Assembly (NCBI GenBank): GCA_014649155.1
Contig: BMSM01000008.1
Coordinates: 62,001-126,000 of the forward strand
Direction of reading: 5' to 3'
DNA: 64,000 bases
Source of the DNA: Streptomyces griseoviridis
Lineage (GTDB): Bacteria; Actinomycetota; Actinomycetes; Streptomycetales; Streptomycetaceae
Each line of letters opens with the position of its first letter. Position 1 is the stretch's first letter. Below are positions 31,662 to 41,235 of the stretch, one piece after another. The position numbers and the translations under genes are program-made. Under the pieces are notes generated by a model. The model was not told where the DNA came from and did no database searches. It saw only the letters and a list, made by a program, of their open reading frames with translations.

Positions 31662-32711
31662 ATGGGAATCGAAGTGGTGGTCGAGGGTCTCACCAAGTCC
31701 TTCGGGAAGCAGCGGATCTGGCGGGACGTGAGCCTCACCCTGCCGGCCGGAGAAGTCAGCGTCATGCTCGGTCCGTCCGGCACCGGAAAGACCGTATTTC
31801 TGAAGTCGCTGATCGGGCTTCTCAAACCCGAGCGCGGCCGTGTCCTCGTCGACGGAGTGGACATGGTGAACAGTCCGGAGCGCGATATCTACGAGACCCG
31901 GAAAAAGTTCGGGCTCATGTTCCAGGACGGCGCCCTTTTCGGTTCCATGTCCCTCTTCGACAACATCGCCTTTCCGCTGCGCGAGCACACCCGGAAGAAG
32001 GAGTCCGAGATCCGCCGCATCGTCATGGAGCGGATCGAGGTCGTGGGGCTCCTGGGTGCCGAGGGCAAACTGCCCGGGGAGATCAGCGGCGGCATGCGCA
32101 AACGGGCCGGACTGGCCCGCGCGCTCGTCCTCGACCCGCAGATCATCCTCTGCGACGAACCCGACTCCGGGCTCGACCCCGTCCGCACCGCCTTCCTCTC
32201 CCAGCTGCTGATCGACCTGAACGCGCAGATCGACGCGACGATGCTGATCGTCACCCACAACCTCGACATCGCCGCCACGGTGCCCGACAACATGGGCATG
32301 CTCTACCGGCGGGAACTGGTCACCTTCGGACCCCGCGAGGTGCTGCTGACCAGCGAGGAACCGGTCGTGGCGCAGTTCCTGGCCGGGCGCCGCGAGGGCC
32401 CCATCGGCATGTCCGAGGAGAAGGACGCCGCGACCCTGGCCGCCGAGGCCGCCGCCCCGCGCCCGCAGGCGGACGGCCCCCGCGCGATCGTCCCGCAACT
32501 GGAACCGTCCCCCGGGCTGCCGCCGCGCCGCGCCGTCGCCCGCCGCCGCGAACGCGTCCTGGGCATGCTCGACCGGCTGCCGCCCGCCGCCCGCACCGCC
32601 ATCCAGCGCACCTACGCCACCGGCGGCACCCCGGGCGTACCCGGGGCGCCCGGGACCGCGGGCACCGCCGCCGCGACCCTCCCGCTGCCGGCCACCGGGA
32701 GCGGCACATGA
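31662..32711 (+). CDS. mkl: MkL-type ABC ATPase of the MCE importer
   Basis: A 349-residue ABC ATPase. Walker A GPSGTGKT, Q-loop MFQDGALFGSM, signature ISGGMRKRAG, Walker B LCDEPDSGLDPVRT; the DEPDSGLDPVRT block and GALFGSMSLFDN are typical of MkL/MlaF ATPases energising MCE lipid importers. The last about 95 residues are a Pro/Arg/Gly-rich extension absent from MlaF. Start ATG 31662 with GGAGGTGAT; the upstream in-frame residues are leader. The stop overlaps the next gene by ATGA. Confidence 0.92.
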   Translation: MGIEVVVEGLTKSFGKQRIWRDVSLTLPAGEVSVMLGPSGTGKTVFLKSLIGLLKPERGRVLVDGVDMVNSPERDIYETRKKFGLMFQDGALFGSMSLFDNIAFPLREHTRKKESEIRRIVMERIEVVGLLGAEGKLPGEISGGMRKRAGLARALVLDPQIILCDEPDSGLDPVRTAFLSQLLIDLNAQIDATMLIVTHNLDIAATVPDNMGMLYRRELVTFGPREVLLTSEEPVVAQFLAGRREGPIGMSEEKDAATLAAEAAAPRPQADGPRAIVPQLEPSPGLPPRRAVARRRERVLGMLDRLPPAARTAIQRTYATGGTPGVPGAPGTAGTAAATLPLPATGSGT

Positions 32712-33472
32712 TCACCGGCGCCCTGCGGCAGACCGGACAGCTCTTCGCGCTCGCCGCCGAGGTGGCCCGCGCGATCTTCCGACGGCCCTTCCAGTTCCGT
32801 GAGTTCATCGAGCAGTTCTGGTTCATCGCGAGTGTCACGATCCTGCCCGCCGCCCTGGTCTCCATCCCGTTCGGCGCGGTGATCGCCCTCCAGGTCGGCT
32901 CGCTCACCCAGCAGCTCGGCGCCCAGTCCTTCACCGGCGGCGCCAGTGTGCTCGCCGTCGTCCAGCAGGCCAGCCCGCTGATCGTCGCCCTGCTGATCGC
33001 CGGCGCGGCCGGCTCCGCGATCTGCGCCGACCTCGGCTCGCGCACCATCCGCGAGGAACTGGACGCCATGGAGATCATGGGCGTCTCGGCCGTGCAGCGC
33101 CTGGTGGTCCCCCGGGTGCTGGCCACCATGGGTGTGGCGGTCCTCCTCAACGGACTGGTCTCCGCCGTCGGCATCCTCGGCGGCTACGTCTTCAACGTCT
33201 TCCTCCAGGACGGCACCCCAGGCGCCTACCTCTCCAGCTTCTCCGCCCTCGCCCAGCTCCCCGACCTGTACATCAGCGAACTCAAGGCGCTGATCTTCGG
33301 GTTCATCGCGGGCATCGTCGCCGCCTACCGCGGCCTCAACCCGCGCGGCGGCCCCAAGGGCGTCGGCGACGCCGTCAACCAGTCCGTCGTCATCACCTTC
33401 CTGCTCCTCTTCTTCGTCAACATGGTGATGACGGGCGTCTACCTCCAGATCGTTCCACCGAAGGGAGGCTGA
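32708..33472 (+). CDS. yrbEA: YrbE/MlaE-type MCE permease, first subunit
   Basis: A 254-residue integral membrane protein of the MlaE family with about five helices. Signature blocks: FRRPFQFREFIEQFWFIASV at the N terminus and the MlaE loop SAICADLGSRTIREELDAMEIMGVS. It forms, with the second YrbE, the inner-membrane channel of the MCE importer. Overlaps the ATPase gene by ATGA. Confidence 0.92.
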   Translation: MITGALRQTGQLFALAAEVARAIFRRPFQFREFIEQFWFIASVTILPAALVSIPFGAVIALQVGSLTQQLGAQSFTGGASVLAVVQQASPLIVALLIAGAAGSAICADLGSRTIREELDAMEIMGVSAVQRLVVPRVLATMGVAVLLNGLVSAVGILGGYVFNVFLQDGTPGAYLSSFSALAQLPDLYISELKALIFGFIAGIVAAYRGLNPRGGPKGVGDAVNQSVVITFLLLFFVNMVMTGVYLQIVPPKGG

Positions 33473-33478
33473 ACCCCG

Positions 33479-34285
33479 GTGGCCTCCCCGCTCGTCTGGC
33501 TCGACCGCTCCGGCGACCAACTCCTGTTCTACGTGCGCTCGCTGCTCTGGATACCGCACACCCTGCGCCGCTACCTCAGGGAGGTGCAGCGGCTGCTCGC
33601 CGAGGTCGCCTTCGGCACCGGCGGCCTGGGGGTGATCGGCGGCACCATCGGCGTGATGATCGCGATGACCCTGTTCACCGGGACCGTCGTCGGACTCCAG
33701 GGGTACGCCGCCCTGGACCAGATCGGCACCGCCGCCTTCACCGGGTTCGTCTCCGCGTACTTCAACACCCGGGAGATCGCGCCCCTGGTCGCCGGACTCG
33801 CCCTCTCCGCGACCGTCGGCGCCGGCTTCACCGCCCAGCTCGGCGCGATGCGCATCAACGAGGAGGTCGACGCCCTCGAAGGCATGGGGGTGCGCTCCCT
33901 GCCCTACCTCGTCACCACCCGCATCATCGCCGGCGTCGTCGCCATCATCCCCCTCTACGCGGTCGGCCTGCTCTCCTCCTACCTGGCCTCCCGCTACGTC
34001 ACGGTCCTGTTCAACGGCCAGTCCCGGGGCACCTACGACCACTACTTCAACCTGTTCCTGTCGCCGACGGACGTGCTGCTCTCCGTCCTGAAGGTGCTCA
34101 TCTTCAGCGTGATGGTCATCGTCGCCCACTGCTACTACGGCTACCGCGCCTCCGGCGGCCCGGCCGGGGTCGGGGTCGCCGTCGGCCGGTCGGTGCGCAA
34201 CGCCATCGTGCTGATCAGCGTCACCGACTTCTTCCTGTCGCTGGCCCTGTGGGGCGCCACCACGACCGTGAAGGTGGCGGGCTGA
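33479..34285 (+). CDS. yrbEB: YrbE/MlaE-type MCE permease, second subunit
   Basis: A 268-residue MlaE-family protein. Conserved GAGFTAQLGAMRINEEVDALEGMGV corresponds to the loop seen in the first subunit, and LVTTRIIAGVVAIIPLYAVGL follows. Start GTG 33479 after GGGAGG. Actinobacterial MCE loci always carry two such permeases, as here. Confidence 0.92.
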   Translation: MASPLVWLDRSGDQLLFYVRSLLWIPHTLRRYLREVQRLLAEVAFGTGGLGVIGGTIGVMIAMTLFTGTVVGLQGYAALDQIGTAAFTGFVSAYFNTREIAPLVAGLALSATVGAGFTAQLGAMRINEEVDALEGMGVRSLPYLVTTRIIAGVVAIIPLYAVGLLSSYLASRYVTVLFNGQSRGTYDHYFNLFLSPTDVLLSVLKVLIFSVMVIVAHCYYGYRASGGPAGVGVAVGRSVRNAIVLISVTDFFLSLALWGATTTVKVAG

Positions 34286-34286
34286 G

Positions 34287-35540
34287 ATGAGCGCTCCGCG
34301 AGGCGCCACGGTGCGCCGCCGGTTCGCCGGCGTGGTCTTCCTGGTCGTCCCCGTCCTGCTGGTGTGGCTGGCCGTCGCCGTCTACGACAAGCAGTTCACC
34401 GACTCCGACCCGGTGACCGTGGAGACCGGCAGCGTCGGCAACGAGATGCACCTCGGCGCCGAGGTGAAGCTGCGCGGCGTCGTCGTCGGCGAGGTCCGCG
34501 CCATCGACGCCACCGCCGACGGCGCCCGGCTCACCCTCGCCCTGAAGCCCGGCGCCCGCGAGAGCATCCCGGCCGACGTGACCGCGCAGATGCTGCCGAC
34601 CACCCTGTTCGGCGAGCGGTTCGTGGCGCTCGTACCGCCCGCCTCGCCCGCCGCCGAACCGCTGGCCGCCGGAGCGGTCATCCCACAGGACCGCTCCGCC
34701 AACGCCGTCGAACTCCAGCAGGTCCTCGACAACGTGCTGCCGATGCTCACCGCCGTCCAGCCGCAGAAGCTCTCCGCCACCCTCTCCGCCGTCTCCCGGG
34801 CCCTGGAGGGCCGCGGCGACCGGCTCGGCGACACCCTCGCCCTCCTCGACGACCACCTGCGGCAGTTCAACCCCCACCTCCCCACCCTGAACCGGGACCT
34901 GAAGGAGCTGGTGAAGGTCAGCCAGGTCTACGCCGACGCCGCGCCCGACATCCTCACCGCCCTCACCGACTTCACCACCACCAGCTCCACCCTGGCGGAG
35001 AAGGAGAGCGAGCTGGCCGGCACCCTCGGCGCCACCACCAGGACCGCCGAGGACGTGACCGCCTTCCTGCGGCAGAACAAGGACAACATCATCCGCCTCT
35101 CCGCCGCCTCCCGCCCCACCCTGGACCTGCTCGCCGAGTACTCCCCGGCCTTCCCCTGCACCCTGCGCACCCTCGCCGACTTCGTCCCCGCCATGGACAA
35201 GGCCCTCGGCAAGGGCACCGACCGCCCCGGCCTGCGCGTCGACATCACCACCGTGCCCTCCCGCGGCGCCTACCGCCCCGGCACCGACACCCCCTCCTAC
35301 GACGCCGGCGGCGGCCCCCGCTGCTACCCCGTGCCGTACCTCGGCGTCGCCGCGGAACCGGCCGTACAGGTCCCCGCGACGGCCGGGCAGGACCTCGGGC
35401 CGGCCAACTCCCCGCAGGAGAACGACCTCGTCAACGAACTGCTCGCCCCGGCCGCCGGCCAGGACCCCGCAGATTTGCCGGAGTGGAGCAGCCTGCTCGT
35501 CGGACCGGCGCTGCGCGGCACGGAGGTGACCCTGCGATGA
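34287..35540 (+). CDS. mceA: MCE family protein, first of six
   Basis: A 417-residue MCE protein: one N-terminal helix (GVVFLVVPVLLVWLAVAVYD), an MCE domain at about 38-118 with LGAEVKLRGVVVGEVRAID and TTLFGERFVALVPP, then a long helical stretch to about residue 310 typical of the needle-forming part, and a Cys-containing C-terminal part (FPCTLR, RCYPV). Six such proteins assemble into the hetero-hexameric lipid tunnel across the periplasm. It starts one base after the stop of the second permease. Confidence 0.9.
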   Translation: MSAPRGATVRRRFAGVVFLVVPVLLVWLAVAVYDKQFTDSDPVTVETGSVGNEMHLGAEVKLRGVVVGEVRAIDATADGARLTLALKPGARESIPADVTAQMLPTTLFGERFVALVPPASPAAEPLAAGAVIPQDRSANAVELQQVLDNVLPMLTAVQPQKLSATLSAVSRALEGRGDRLGDTLALLDDHLRQFNPHLPTLNRDLKELVKVSQVYADAAPDILTALTDFTTTSSTLAEKESELAGTLGATTRTAEDVTAFLRQNKDNIIRLSAASRPTLDLLAEYSPAFPCTLRTLADFVPAMDKALGKGTDRPGLRVDITTVPSRGAYRPGTDTPSYDAGGGPRCYPVPYLGVAAEPAVQVPATAGQDLGPANSPQENDLVNELLAPAAGQDPADLPEWSSLLVGPALRGTEVTLR

Positions 35541-36601
35541 GCTCCCGGCACGCCACCCCCTCCACCCGGCGCCGCCCGCTGACCGGGCCGGTGCTGAAGT
35601 CCCTCGCCTTCCTGCTGGTGACCGCCGTGGCCACCACGGTCCTCGGGGTGAGCGTCGCGGGCACCGGCGTCGGCGACGACCACCGCGTCTCGTACAAGGC
35701 GCTCTTCAGCGACGTCACCGGACTCACCGACGGCGACAGCGTGCGCGTCTCCGGCGTCGAGGTCGGCGAGGTCACCGACGTCCGCGTCGTCGGCCGGCGC
35801 ACCGCCCAGGTCACCTTCACCGTCCGCGACGACCGCTCCCTGCCCCGCTCGACCACCGCCGCCGTGAAGTACCTCAACATGGTCGGCCAGCGCTACATCG
35901 CCCTGGACCGGGGCAGCGGCGACCTCACCGGTTCCCTGGACAGCGGGGACACCATCCCGCTCGACCGCACCGCCCCCGCCCTCGACCTGACCCTCCTCTT
36001 CAACGGCTTCAAGCCGCTGTTCGAGGGACTGTCCCCGAAGGACGTCAACGAACTCGCCGGCTCCATCGTGCAGGTCCTCCAGGGCGAGGGCGGCACCGTC
36101 GACAGCCTCCTCACGCACATCGGCTCCCTCAGCTCCACCGTGGCCGCCAAGGACCGGGTGATCGGGGAGGTGGTGAAGAACCTCACCACGGTCCTGACCA
36201 CCCTCAACGACCGCGAGGCCGACTTCGACACCCTCGTCGACACCCTCCAGCGACTGGTCAGCGGCTTCAACGACGACCGCGAGCCGCTGGGCAGGGCCGT
36301 CGCCGCCATGGGCGACCTCACCACCGCGACCGCCGGCCTCCTCCAGGACGGGCGGGCACCGCTGAAGCAGGACATCCACGAACTCGGCCGGCTCTCCGGC
36401 AACCTCGGCGACGCCACCGGCCGGATCGAGGACTTCCTCGACCGGACCCCCGCCAAGCTGACCGCCCTCGGCCGGCTCTCCTCCTACGGCTCCTGGTTCA
36501 ACCTCTACCTCTGCGAGGCCCGCGTGGACGGCGTCACCACCTCCACCGGGGCCGAGCCGCCCACCGGCATCGCGGTCACCGAAGCGAGGTGCGGCGCATG
36601 A
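35537..36601 (+). CDS. mceB: MCE family protein, second of six
   Basis: A 354-residue MCE protein with N-terminal helix (SLAFLLVTAVATTVLGVSVAG), MCE domain about 50-125 (LTDGDSVRVSGVEVGEVTDVRVV, LNMVGQRYIALD) and helical needle region. The C terminus is short and ends with a Cys (YLCEA.., EARCGA). Overlaps mceA by ATGA. Confidence 0.9.
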   Translation: MSSRHATPSTRRRPLTGPVLKSLAFLLVTAVATTVLGVSVAGTGVGDDHRVSYKALFSDVTGLTDGDSVRVSGVEVGEVTDVRVVGRRTAQVTFTVRDDRSLPRSTTAAVKYLNMVGQRYIALDRGSGDLTGSLDSGDTIPLDRTAPALDLTLLFNGFKPLFEGLSPKDVNELAGSIVQVLQGEGGTVDSLLTHIGSLSSTVAAKDRVIGEVVKNLTTVLTTLNDREADFDTLVDTLQRLVSGFNDDREPLGRAVAAMGDLTTATAGLLQDGRAPLKQDIHELGRLSGNLGDATGRIEDFLDRTPAKLTALGRLSSYGSWFNLYLCEARVDGVTTSTGAEPPTGIAVTEARCGA

Positions 36602-37695
36602 CCCTGCTGCTGCGGCCCGACCGGCACGACGCCCCGGTCCCCGTCCCGCCCCGCTCCCGCCGGCCGCGCCTGAAGCCGGTCAAGGAGCGCAACCCGGTCA
36701 CCGTGGCCCTCGTCGGCCTGGCCCTGCTCGCCCTGCTCACCGTCCTCGCGTACAACGCCGACCGGTTCTCCCTGGCCGGCGGCACCACCTACAGCGCCGA
36801 CTTCACCGAGTCCGCGGGGCTCGACGAGGGCGACGAGGTGCGCGTGGCCGGCGTCAAGGTCGGCGAGGTCACCGGCGTCGCCCTCGACGGCGACCGCGTC
36901 AAGGTCAGCTTCGAGGTCGAGGACGCCTGGATCGGCGACCGCACCACCGCGGCCATCGCCATCAAGACCCTGCTCGGCGACAAGTACCTCGCCCTCGACC
37001 CGCTCGGCACCGCGGAGCAGGACCCCGGCGACCGCATCCCGCGGACCCGCACCACCTCCCCGTACGACGTCACCCAGGCGTTCCAGGACCTCAGCTCCAC
37101 CGTCGACGCCATCGACACCCGGAAACTCGCCGAGAGCTTCGAGACGATCTCCGAGACCTTCGAGAACTCGCCGCCGCACGTCCGCAAGGCCGCCACCGGA
37201 CTCTCCGACCTGTCCCGGTCCGTCTCCAAGCGCGACCGCGAGCTGGCCGAACTCCTCGACGGCAGCGCCCGGCTGACACAGACGCTGAAGGACAAGCAGT
37301 CCAGTTTCGAGACCCTCATCGAGGACGCCGGGCCGCTGCTCGGCGAACTCCAGGACCGGCGTGACGCCGTCACCGCGCTGCTGAAGGGCAGCCGCGCCCT
37401 CGGCACCCAGCTCACCGGCCTGGTCGAGGACAACGAGCGGCAGCTCGGCCCGACCCTGGAGGCGCTCGGCCGCGTCACCACCGTCCTGACGGAGAACAGC
37501 GCCCAGCTGGAGCGGACCCTCGCCCTGGTCGGCCCGTACTACCGCCTCCTCGGCAACACCGTGGGCAACGGCCGCTGGTTCGACAGCTACCTGTGCGGCG
37601 TCGTGCCCCGCGACTACCTGCCCCCCACGTCCCGGCCCGAGAAGTCCTGCATGCCGCCCAAGCAGTCGAGAACGGCCCAGGGGAGTGGTGAGTGA
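36598..37695 (+). CDS. mceC: MCE family protein, third of six
   Basis: A 365-residue MCE protein. After a basic cytoplasmic start (RRPRLKPVKERN) and one helix (VTVALVGLALLALLTVLA), the MCE domain has LDEGDEVRVAGVKVGEVTGVAL and LLGDKYLALDP. The helical region ends about residue 330, with YLCGVVPRDY and a terminal Cys-containing tail. The basic KPVKERNPVTV start is characteristic of MceC. Overlaps mceB by ATGA. Confidence 0.9.
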   Translation: MTLLLRPDRHDAPVPVPPRSRRPRLKPVKERNPVTVALVGLALLALLTVLAYNADRFSLAGGTTYSADFTESAGLDEGDEVRVAGVKVGEVTGVALDGDRVKVSFEVEDAWIGDRTTAAIAIKTLLGDKYLALDPLGTAEQDPGDRIPRTRTTSPYDVTQAFQDLSSTVDAIDTRKLAESFETISETFENSPPHVRKAATGLSDLSRSVSKRDRELAELLDGSARLTQTLKDKQSSFETLIEDAGPLLGELQDRRDAVTALLKGSRALGTQLTGLVEDNERQLGPTLEALGRVTTVLTENSAQLERTLALVGPYYRLLGNTVGNGRWFDSYLCGVVPRDYLPPTSRPEKSCMPPKQSRTAQGSGE

Positions 37696-38723
37696 TGACC
37701 GGACGCCGGAAACTCCTCGCCGTGGCGGTCGCGCTGGCCGTGGTCGCCGCCGGCCTGGCCACCGCACGTGCCCTGGACTCCTCCGGGACCCGCCTGACCG
37801 CCTACTTCGACCGCGCCGTCGGCGTCTACGCCGGCTCCGACCTGCGCATCCTCGGCGTCCGGGTCGGCGAGGTGGAGTCGGTGCGCCCGCAGGGCACCCG
37901 GGTGCGGGTCGAGCTGGCGCTCGACGAGGGCGTCCGCGTCCCGGAGTCGGCGCGCGCCCTGGTCGTCGCGCCCAGCGTCGTCGCCGACCGCTACGTCCAG
38001 CTCACCCCGGCCTACCGCTCCGGACCGGCCCTCGCCGACGGCGCCGTCCTGCCCGCCTCCCGCAACCGCACCCCGGTCGAGATCGACCAGCTCTACGCCT
38101 CGCTCACCGACCTCAGCGAGGCCCTGGGCCCCGACGGCGCCAACTCCGCCGGCGCCCTGTCGAAGCTGCTGGAGACCGGCGCCGCCAACCTCGACGGCAA
38201 CGGTGAGGCCATCGGCGGGAGCATCGAGGAGTTCGGCAAGGCCGCCAAGACCCTCGACGGCTCGAGCGACGACCTGTTCGCCACCCTCAGCCGCCTCCAG
38301 TCCTTCACCACCATGCTGAAGGAGAAGGACACCGACGTACGCACCGCGCAGGAACGCCTGGACACGGTCGTCGGCTACTTCGCCGACAACAGGGACGACC
38401 TCGCGGGCGCCCTGGACGAACTGGGCACCGCCCTCGCCCAGGTGAAGACGTTCATCGAGGACAACCGGGGCGAGCTGAAGGAGAACGTCGACAAGCTGGT
38501 GCCGCTCACCCGCACCCTGGTCGACCAGCGCGCCTCCCTCGCGGAGGCCCTGGACGTCGCCCCGCTGGCGGCGGACAACCTCGTCGGCGCCTACGACACC
38601 GACACCGGCCGGCTCGACGGCCGCGCCAACCTCAACGAGATCAGCATGGGCGGCCCGCTGCTGCCCCTGCCGGCCACCGGGGGCGCCGCCACGTCCGGGG
38701 AGACAGGGGAGGGGGAGCGGTGA
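37695..38723 (+). CDS. mceD: MCE family protein, fourth of six
   Basis: A 342-residue MCE protein: N-terminal helix LLAVAVALAVVAAGLATARAL, MCE domain about 28-105 (VYAGSDLRILGVRVGEVESV, VVADRYVQLTPA), helical region to about 310. Start ATG 37695 or GTG 37692, both overlapping the mceC stop. The helical part contains the usual YFADNRDDLAGAL-type repeats. Confidence 0.9.
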   Translation: MTGRRKLLAVAVALAVVAAGLATARALDSSGTRLTAYFDRAVGVYAGSDLRILGVRVGEVESVRPQGTRVRVELALDEGVRVPESARALVVAPSVVADRYVQLTPAYRSGPALADGAVLPASRNRTPVEIDQLYASLTDLSEALGPDGANSAGALSKLLETGAANLDGNGEAIGGSIEEFGKAAKTLDGSSDDLFATLSRLQSFTTMLKEKDTDVRTAQERLDTVVGYFADNRDDLAGALDELGTALAQVKTFIEDNRGELKENVDKLVPLTRTLVDQRASLAEALDVAPLAADNLVGAYDTDTGRLDGRANLNEISMGGPLLPLPATGGAATSGETGEGER

Positions 38724-39949
38724 AGCGCCGCCACACCACGGTACGGCGCGGAGTGCTGACCACCGGGGCCGCCGCCGGCGCCGGGATCGGCGGCCTCCTC
38801 GCCCTCGGCCTGGGCTTCGCCCTCGCCCTCGGCGCGTTCTCCGCGACCGCCCCGCGCTTCGACGGCATCGAGGACCTGCCGCTGCCCGGCGGCGCCGACC
38901 TCGGCTCCCACCCGTACACCGTCACCGCCGAACTGGACGACGTGCTCAGCCTGGTGCCGCAGGCCGCGGTCAAGGTCAACGACGTCGCCGTCGGCCGCGT
39001 CACCCGCATCCGGCTGGACGGCGACGACTGGACGGCCCGCGTCACCATGGAGATCAACGGCGACGTCGACCTGCCCGCCGACGCCGGCGCCCGCCTCGAA
39101 CAGTCCAGCCTGCTCGGCGAGAAGTACGTGCAGCTCGTCGCGCCCGCCGAACCGGACGGCGCCGCCCGGCTCGGCGACGGCGATGTCATCCCGGTCGCCC
39201 GCACCGGCCGCAACACCGAGGTCGAGGAGGTGTTCGGCGCCCTCTCCCTGCTGCTCAACGGCGGCGGCGTCGCCCAGCTCAGGACCATCACCCAGGAACT
39301 GAACAAGGCCCTCGGCGGACGCGAGCCCGAGGTCCGCTCCATGCTCCGCCGGGTCGAGGAACTCGTGGCGAACCTCGACGCCCACCGCGGTGACATCACC
39401 GACGCCCTGGACGGCGTCAACCGGCTCGCCGCGACCCTCGCCGGCCGCGACGACGACATCCGCACCGTCCTCACCGGCCTGTCGCCCGGCCTGAAGACCC
39501 TCCACGAACAGCGCGGCTCCCTGCTGACCATGCTGCGCTCCCTGGACACGCTGTCCGGGGTCGCCGTCTCCACCATCGAAGCGAGCAAGGACGACATGGT
39601 CGCCGACCTCAAGGCCCTCGCGCCCACCCTGAAGGCCCTCGCCGACGCGGGCACCGACCTGCCCGACTCGCTCCAGGTGCTGCTCACCTACCCGTTCACG
39701 GACGAGGTCCTCAAGGGGGTCAAGGGCGACTACCTCAACGTGTACCTGAGCATGACCGCCGAGCCCGGGACGCAGGTGATCCCGCCGCTGGTGCCGGGCG
39801 GCACCGCGTCCCCCTCGCCCACCCCGACCGCCACGCCGCAGCGCGGCCGGGACGCCGCGCCGAAGCAGTCGTCGCCGCTGCCGCTGCCCTCCGTACGGAC
39901 CCCGACCGGGAACGCCGGGGACGCCGGGGACGGAGGGGACCGGGAATGA
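38720..39949 (+). CDS. mceE: MCE family protein, fifth of six (no lipobox)
   Basis: A 409-residue MCE protein with domain at about 55-140 (LVPQAAVKVNDVAVGRVTRI, LLGEKYVQLVAP). MceE proteins are usually lipoproteins, but here the N-terminal helix (GLLALGLGFALALGAFSATAP) contains no Cys, so a membrane-anchored form is expected. The needle region is helical; the last about 60 residues are Pro/Thr-rich and low complexity. Start GTG 38720 overlaps mceD by GTGA. Confidence 0.88.
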   Translation: MKRRHTTVRRGVLTTGAAAGAGIGGLLALGLGFALALGAFSATAPRFDGIEDLPLPGGADLGSHPYTVTAELDDVLSLVPQAAVKVNDVAVGRVTRIRLDGDDWTARVTMEINGDVDLPADAGARLEQSSLLGEKYVQLVAPAEPDGAARLGDGDVIPVARTGRNTEVEEVFGALSLLLNGGGVAQLRTITQELNKALGGREPEVRSMLRRVEELVANLDAHRGDITDALDGVNRLAATLAGRDDDIRTVLTGLSPGLKTLHEQRGSLLTMLRSLDTLSGVAVSTIEASKDDMVADLKALAPTLKALADAGTDLPDSLQVLLTYPFTDEVLKGVKGDYLNVYLSMTAEPGTQVIPPLVPGGTASPSPTPTATPQRGRDAAPKQSSPLPLPSVRTPTGNAGDAGDGGDRE

Positions 39950-41235
39950 TCACGCTCGCGATACGTCTGAAGAACCTCGCCTTCCTCCTCATCGCCGTCC
40001 TCGTCCTCGGCTTCCTCGGCATCCGCTACGCCGACCTCGGCCGCTATGCCGGCATTGCCGACCACTACACCGTCGACGTCGAACTGCCGCGCACCGGCGG
40101 GCTGTTCACCCACTCCGACGTCACCTACCGCGGCGTGTCGGTGGGCCGGGTCGGCGATATCGACCTCACCGCCGACGGGGTGGTCGCCCACCTGCGCATC
40201 AAGAAGTCCGCGCCGGACATCCCCGCCGACACCCGGGCCGTGGTCGCCGGGCTCTCCGCGGTCGGCGAGCAGTACATCGACCTGCGGCCGCAGAGCGACA
40301 CGGGCCCCTATCTGGCGGACGGCGCCCGGATCGAACTGCGCGACACCGAGGTGCCCGCGCCCGTCACCGACGTCCTCACCAGTGTGAACGACCTCACCCG
40401 GTCCGTGCCGCTGGAGGAGCTGCGCACGGTCGTCGACGAGTTCGGCAAGACCTTCGAGGGACACGGCGACGACCTCCAGGCCCTGCTGGACAACGGCAGC
40501 GCCTTCATCGAGGCCGCCGACCGCAACCTGCCGGCCACCACCCGCCTGCTCACCGACGGCGAGACGGTGCTGCGCACCCAGGCGGAGGAGGCCGAGGCCA
40601 TCCGGGGTTTCGCCGACGGCGCCACGGAACTCGCCGCCGCCCTCAAGGGCTCCGACGCCGACCTGCGCCGCCTGCTCACCGTGACACCGGACGCCGCGAA
40701 CCAGGTCAGCGGGCTGCTGCGGGACCTCGATCCCAGCCTGGGCGTGGTCCTCGCCAACCTGCTCACCACCTCCGAGGTGGCCCTCACCCGGCAGCGCGGC
40801 ATCGAGGAACTCCTCGTGAAGTACCCGGCGGCCGTCTCCGCCGGCGCCACCGCCGTCGACGGAGGAACGATGAACCTCGGCCTGGCCGTCACCTTCTTCA
40901 AGCCGCTGCCCTGCACCGCCGGGTACGGCGGCACGCGCTACCGCACCGGCCTGGACCTCGGCACCGCGCCCGCCCTCAACACCGACGCCGCCTGCACGGC
41001 TCCGGCCTCCAGCGGCGTCAACGTACGCGGCTCGGCCAACGCCCCCCGGGGCGGCGCGGTCCCCGCTCCGGCCAAGCCCGGCTCCCTGCCCTCGGGCAGC
41101 ACCCGAGTCCCGGCGGCCGAGGGGCGCTCCGCCGAGCCGGCCCTGCCGGGCGCGCTGGCCCTGCCCGGCACGGGCGGCACCGGCCCCGAGGGCATGGCGG
41201 ACCTGCTCGGCGCGGGCGGGGAGGCCGGCCGATGA
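39946..41235 (+). CDS. mceF: MCE family protein, sixth of six
   Basis: A 429-residue MCE protein: N-terminal helix NLAFLLIAVLVLGFLGIRYADLG, MCE domain about 40-115 (LFTHSDVTYRGVSVGRVGDI, LSAVGEQYIDLRP), helical region, and a long Pro/Gly/Ala-rich C terminus with several Cys. It is the last MCE subunit. Overlaps mceE by ATGA. Confidence 0.9.
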   Translation: MITLAIRLKNLAFLLIAVLVLGFLGIRYADLGRYAGIADHYTVDVELPRTGGLFTHSDVTYRGVSVGRVGDIDLTADGVVAHLRIKKSAPDIPADTRAVVAGLSAVGEQYIDLRPQSDTGPYLADGARIELRDTEVPAPVTDVLTSVNDLTRSVPLEELRTVVDEFGKTFEGHGDDLQALLDNGSAFIEAADRNLPATTRLLTDGETVLRTQAEEAEAIRGFADGATELAAALKGSDADLRRLLTVTPDAANQVSGLLRDLDPSLGVVLANLLTTSEVALTRQRGIEELLVKYPAAVSAGATAVDGGTMNLGLAVTFFKPLPCTAGYGGTRYRTGLDLGTAPALNTDAACTAPASSGVNVRGSANAPRGGAVPAPAKPGSLPSGSTRVPAAEGRSAEPALPGALALPGTGGTGPEGMADLLGAGGEAGR

